Origin: an uncultured Clostridia bacterium
GTDB taxonomy: Bacteria; Bacillota; Clostridia; Christensenellales; UBA1242
Reading direction: 5' to 3'
Assembly: GCA_937891595.1 (NCBI GenBank)
Contig: CALATF010000011.1
Coordinates: forward strand, 1 to 7,736
DNA length: 7,736 bases
This document shows positions 5,401 to 7,736 of the stretch, piece by piece; position 1 is the stretch's first letter, and each line of letters opens with the position of its first letter. A program made the translations under genes and the position numbers. The notes beneath the pieces were generated by a model. The model saw only the letters and a program-made list of their open reading frames with translations. It searched no databases and was not told the DNA's origin.

Positions 5401-6008
5401 TTTTGGCCTTTAGAAGTTTTAACAATGTCTTTAAGTTCATTATAGTCTTTTTCTAAATCAATTTCAGATAAAAGTTGCTTAATTGCTTCGGCACCCATAC
5501 CTGCTTTAAAAGAATCGTAACCGTATTGTTCAACAGCATCACGATATTCTTTATCGGAGATAACTTGTTTGTAAGTAAATGGAGTCTTTTTAGGGTCAAG
5601 AACAATGTAATTAACATAGTATAATACTTGTTCTAATGATTTTGGAGTAATATCAAGAATAACGCCAATACGAGAAGGAATACCTCTAAAAAACCAAATA
5701 TGGCTAACAGGAGTAGCAAGCTCTATATGACCCATTCTTTCACGTCTTACTTTAGAGTGAGTAACTTCAACGCCACATTTATCGCAAATTACACCTTTAT
5801 ATCTAATTCTTTTGTATTTTCCGCAATGACATTCCCAGTTCTTTCTTGGTCCAAAAATTCTTTCACAAAAAAGACCATCTCTCTCTGGCTTTAATGTCCT
5901 ATAATTTATGGTTTCTGGTTTGGTAACTTCGCCATAACTCCATTCCCTAATTTTTTCAGGTGAAGCAATACCAATTTTCATCGAGTCAAAATTGTTAAGT
6001 TCAAACAT
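2403..6008 (-). CDS. rpoC: DNA-directed RNA polymerase subunit beta' (complete)
   Basis: The beta' subunit carries the catalytic magnesium of the RNA polymerase core (alpha2-beta-beta'-omega). At 1201 residues it has normal Firmicutes length. The N-terminal zinc site is C60, C62, C75, C78. GKRVDYSGR at 334-342 and LNRAPTLHRLG at about 413-423 are standard. The catalytic loop NADFDGD has D450, D452 and D454. The second zinc site is C795, C874, C881, C884. The bridge-helix region starts after SGARGN (709 on). The trigger loop has MRTFHTGG with H922, and the C-terminal SFLSAASFQET block is intact. The start ATG has AAGGAG 6 nt upstream. Unusual positions: P457 where nearly all bacterial sequences have alanine (DQMPVHVPLS), SSRGGRKG at 756-763 where STHGARKG is common, and QLCG and FRTGL in place of QLAG and FREGL just before. 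The protein ends in an acidic tail. The gene lies 115 nt after rpoB and is followed at once by a terminator. Confidence 0.99.
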   Translation of the reverse strand: MFELNNFDSMKIGIASPEKIREWSYGEVTKPETINYRTLKPERDGLFCERIFGPRKNWECHCGKYKRIRYKGVICDKCGVEVTHSKVRRERMGHIELATPVSHIWFFRGIPSRIGVILDITPKSLEQVLYYVNYIVLDPKKTPFTYKQVISDKEYRDAVEQYGYDSFKAGMGAEAIKQLLSEIDLEKDYNELKDIVKTSKGQKKLKAIKRLEIVDDFIKSGNRPEWMILDVVPIIPPDLRPMVQLDGGRFATSDLNDLYRRVINRNNRLKKLIELGAPEVIIRNEKRMLQESVDALIENGKRGKAVQGPKARDLKSLTAMLRGKQGRFRQNLLGKRVDYSGRSVIVVGPELKIYQCGLPKEMALELFKPFIMKRLVEMNESHNIKSAKRVIEREKPIVWDVLDEVIKDHPVLLNRAPTLHRLGIQAFEPVLCEGRAIRLHPLVCVGFNADFDGDQMPVHVPLSLEARAEARMIMLSSNNVLKPADGQPVMTPAQDIVIGCYYMTIDKPGALNEGMAFKDEDEAIMAYQTKNVELQSKISVRRTAEFEGETITGRVETTVGRILFNRCVPQNIGFIDRTKKENVLRYEIEGTVDKKLLGKIVFATYNELGSTPTVVMLDKIKELGYKFSTIGAITINVFDMKEPEEKKALVAEADARVLENEKAYRRGLIAFDEKISKNIAIWNETTEKVKKAVMNSLGDLNPVKMMAVSGARGNPGQINQLCGMRGVMASASGIKIDIPVKSCFRTGLTPIDYFLSSRGGRKGLADTALKTADSGYLTRRLVDVAQEVIINEEDCFATLGEKPKGMIVTDLIEDKTVIEKLEDRISGRVSVDDVINPKTKEVIVKSNEMITPAQAKAIVECGITAVNIRTNLTCKSKHGVCAKCYGRNMAGNQMVNVGEAVGVIAAQSIGEPGTQLTMRTFHTGGVTAEADITKGLPRVEEIFEARRPKGEAIISEVAGKVKVEESGERYKITISSTSEGDVEYMTPPKNKTVLAVKTGDVVEVGQCLTSGSIYPKDILRVRGLKGVQEYLLKEVLGVYRLQDVRINAKHVEIIIRQMLRKVKIEDPGDSNLLPGTVLDLQNYEEINNELLMNGKRPATAKRVLLGITKASLATESFLSAASFQETSSVLTEAAIKGKVDHLLGLKENVMIGKLIPAGTGMKQYRDVYPVISKEWLAAKEQAETQVEESLETEVEDEITAE

Positions 6009-6042
6009 ATAAATCTCCTTAAAAATTTTACCTATCTACTCT

Positions 6043-6073
6043 CCTACCTAGAAAATTTAATTTTCTAAGTAGG
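6043..6073 (-). promoter_or_regulatory. Hairpin in the rpoB-rpoC spacer
   Basis: Plus-strand arms CCTACCTAGAAAA (6043-6055) and TTTTCTAAGTAGG (6061-6073) form a 13-bp stem around a 5-nt AT loop. In the minus-strand mRNA the only imperfect pair becomes a G-U wobble. There is no U run after it, so it is not a standard terminator. It sits about 22 nt before the AAGGAG site of rpoC. It may be an RNA-processing or stability element that sets the rpoB:rpoC ratio. That role is inferred from position only. Confidence 0.6.
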
Positions 6074-6123
6074 TAGTAAATTCTTTTGCTTTTGAAAAGC
6101 TTTAATAACAAAATATATTAATA

Positions 6124-7736
6124 TTATTCGAAATCATCAAATAATGAATCTTCATCAAAACTATCAAAGATATTATCTTCTTGTTCAGCTTCTGCTTCAG
6201 AAACAACGTCTCCAGGAACTTGTTCTTCAAGGTTAAGTTCAATATCTTGAACAGCATCTTTAGGTTTAACAACAAAAGGTGTTGTGTCTGTTTCATCATT
6301 TGAAAGTTCGCTAATAGAAACTTCTTGATTTTCTTCAGTTAAAATCTTAATGTCAAGACCTAAACTTTGGAATTCTTTAATCATAACTTTAAATGATTCT
6401 GGAATTCCAGGTTCAGAAATAGGGAACCCTTTAACAATAGCTTCGTAAGTTTTATTTCTACCAACAACATCGTCAGATTTTACTGTTAACATTTCTTGAA
6501 GAAGTCTTGAAACGCCATAAGCTTCAAGAGCCCAAACTTCCATTTCACCAAATCTTTGTCCACCAAACATAGCTTTACCACCAAGTGGTTGTTGTGTAAC
6601 AAGTGAATATGGACCAGTTGAACGAGCGTGCATCTTACTATCAACCATGTGGTCAAGTTTAAGCATATACATTGTTCCAACTGTAACCCTATTTTCAAAT
6701 GGTTCACCAGTTCTTCCATCATAAAGAACCATTTTACCATCTTCTTCTAAATCGTTATCTTTAAATAACTGGAATATTTCCTTTTCGTTAATGCAATCGA
6801 ATACAGGAACTGCAACTTTCCAGTCAAGTGCACGAGCAACTTTACCAAGAAGAACTTCAAGCACTTGGCCTACGTTCATACGGCTTGGAATACCAAGTGG
6901 GTTAAGAACAATATCAACTGGTTTTCCGTTTGCCATATATGGTAAGTCTGCCATAGGCAATACACGGCTAACAACACCTTTGTTACCATGACGACCAGCC
7001 ATTTTATCACCAACAGAAAGTTTTCTTTTTTGAGCAACATAAACTTTAACCATAGTGTTAACGCCTGGTTCAAGTTCATCTTTGTTCTTTCTAGTAAATA
7101 CTTGAACATCAACAACAATACCACCACGACCGTGTTGAACACGAAGTGATGTGTCTCTAACTTCTCTAGCCTTTTCCCCAAAGATAGCTCTTAATAATCT
7201 TTCTTCAGGTGTAAGTTCAGTTTCCCCTTTTGGTGTTACTTTACCAACTAAAATATCACCAGGTCTAACTTCAGCACCTATTCTTACAATACCATTTTCA
7301 TCAAGATTTTTTAAAGCATCATCACCTAAGTTTGGAATATCACGAGTGATTTCTTCATCGCCTAATTTGGTGCTTCTAGCTTTACTTTCTTCAACTTTTA
7401 AAGTAATAGAAGTAAATACGTCATCTCTTACAAGTCTTTCTGAAATAAGAATAGCATCTTCGTAGTTATATCCTTCCCAGTTCATGTAAGCAATAGTCAT
7501 ATTTTTACCAAGTGCAAGTTCACCGTCTTTAGTTGAGAAGCCGTCTGCTAATACATCGCCTTTTTCAACTCTTTGGTTTTTAATAACAGCAGGTTTTTGA
7601 TTTATACATGTATCTTGGTTAGTTTTTGTAAATTTTGTAAGTGTATAAGTATCTGTTTCGCCATCGTCATTTTTAACTCTAATTTCTGTTGCAGAAACAT
7701 AACTTACATAACCAGCATTTTTATTTAATACCATAG
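6124..7736 (-). CDS. rpoB: DNA-directed RNA polymerase subunit beta, C-terminal part
   Basis: The beta subunit forms one side of the RNA polymerase cleft. The window holds about 537 C-terminal residues. The frame runs off the right edge, and the ATG at 7734 is an internal methionine, since the frame begins in the middle of a known domain. Numbering from that methionine, WEGYNYEDAILIS at 86-98 holds the E92/D93 pair near the active site. Nearby are RVQHGRGG (198-205), KRKLSVGDKMAGRHGNKG (236-253, with the conserved lysines and H249) and the LNPLGIPSRMNVGQ block (277-290). MHARSTGPYSLVTQQPLGG and GGQRFGEMEVWALEAYG (369-407) form the segment that packs against beta'. SFKVMIKEFQSLGLDIKIL closes the conserved core near 465. 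About 70 acidic residues follow, ending DSLFDDFE. The rifampicin-binding region would lie upstream, outside the window. It is co-transcribed with rpoC. Confidence 0.98.
   Translation of the reverse strand, partial: MVLNKNAGYVSYVSATEIRVKNDDGETDTYTLTKFTKTNQDTCINQKPAVIKNQRVEKGDVLADGFSTKDGELALGKNMTIAYMNWEGYNYEDAILISERLVRDDVFTSITLKVEESKARSTKLGDEEITRDIPNLGDDALKNLDENGIVRIGAEVRPGDILVGKVTPKGETELTPEERLLRAIFGEKAREVRDTSLRVQHGRGGIVVDVQVFTRKNKDELEPGVNTMVKVYVAQKRKLSVGDKMAGRHGNKGVVSRVLPMADLPYMANGKPVDIVLNPLGIPSRMNVGQVLEVLLGKVARALDWKVAVPVFDCINEKEIFQLFKDNDLEEDGKMVLYDGRTGEPFENRVTVGTMYMLKLDHMVDSKMHARSTGPYSLVTQQPLGGKAMFGGQRFGEMEVWALEAYGVSRLLQEMLTVKSDDVVGRNKTYEAIVKGFPISEPGIPESFKVMIKEFQSLGLDIKILTEENQEVSISELSNDETDTTPFVVKPKDAVQDIELNLEEQVPGDVVSEAEAEQEDNIFDSFDEDSLFDDFE

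Noticed and set aside
1..7736. CRISPR arrays, tRNA or rRNA genes, insertion sequences
   Set aside because: No regularly spaced direct repeats, no cloverleaf with a TTCGA-type T-loop in a proper setting, and no transposase frame were seen.

Overview
The window is dominated by the 3' part of an RNA polymerase operon on the minus strand: the C-terminal part of rpoB (running off the right edge) followed by a complete rpoC. The RNA polymerase sequences are of bacterial Firmicutes/Clostridia type, and codon and base use in this part is very AT-rich. That suggests a low-GC member of the Clostridia or a relative, probably from a metagenome or uncultured source. I cannot place it more finely from sequence alone.

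Layout from left to right. (1) About 1-735 does not look like the rest. It is clearly GC-richer (I count 57% GC in 541-600 against 15% in 841-900). It appears to hold two pieces joined head to head: a minus-strand fragment of an alpha/beta-hydrolase esterase (1 to ~135), then a plus-strand pair made of the C-terminal end of a propeller-like protein and the N-terminal half of a CvpA-family membrane protein, overlapping as ATGA. (2) From about 735 the sequence becomes AT-rich. It holds the last codons of an unknown acidic-tailed protein, a small coiled-coil-like hypothetical gene (823-1029, plus strand) with a clear terminator, then two small convergent minus-strand units: an orphan HicB-like protein (1125-1409) and an unrecognised 87-residue protein (1538-1801). 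The latter has its own consensus promoter, RBS and terminator. (3) 1877-2369 is almost 500 bp of AT-rich sequence with no gene, containing an operator-like dyad and two short perfect palindromes. (4) A strong intrinsic terminator directly after the rpoC stop, then rpoC, a 115-nt rpoB-rpoC spacer with a stable hairpin, and rpoB.

RpoB and RpoC together form the catalytic centre of RNA polymerase. RpoC has all zinc ligands and the three catalytic aspartates, with a few substitutions next to the active site and bridge helix that deserve comparison. The str-operon genes (rpsL, rpsG, fusA, tuf) that usually follow rpoC in Firmicutes are absent. Instead transcription appears to end and small accessory genes follow.

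I see no convincing new multi-gene system. The most interesting biological item is the self-contained 87-residue gene with its strong promoter and an upstream dyad. The most important practical observation is that the left ~735 bp probably come from other DNA, through an assembly or amplification chimera or, less likely, a real rearrangement.
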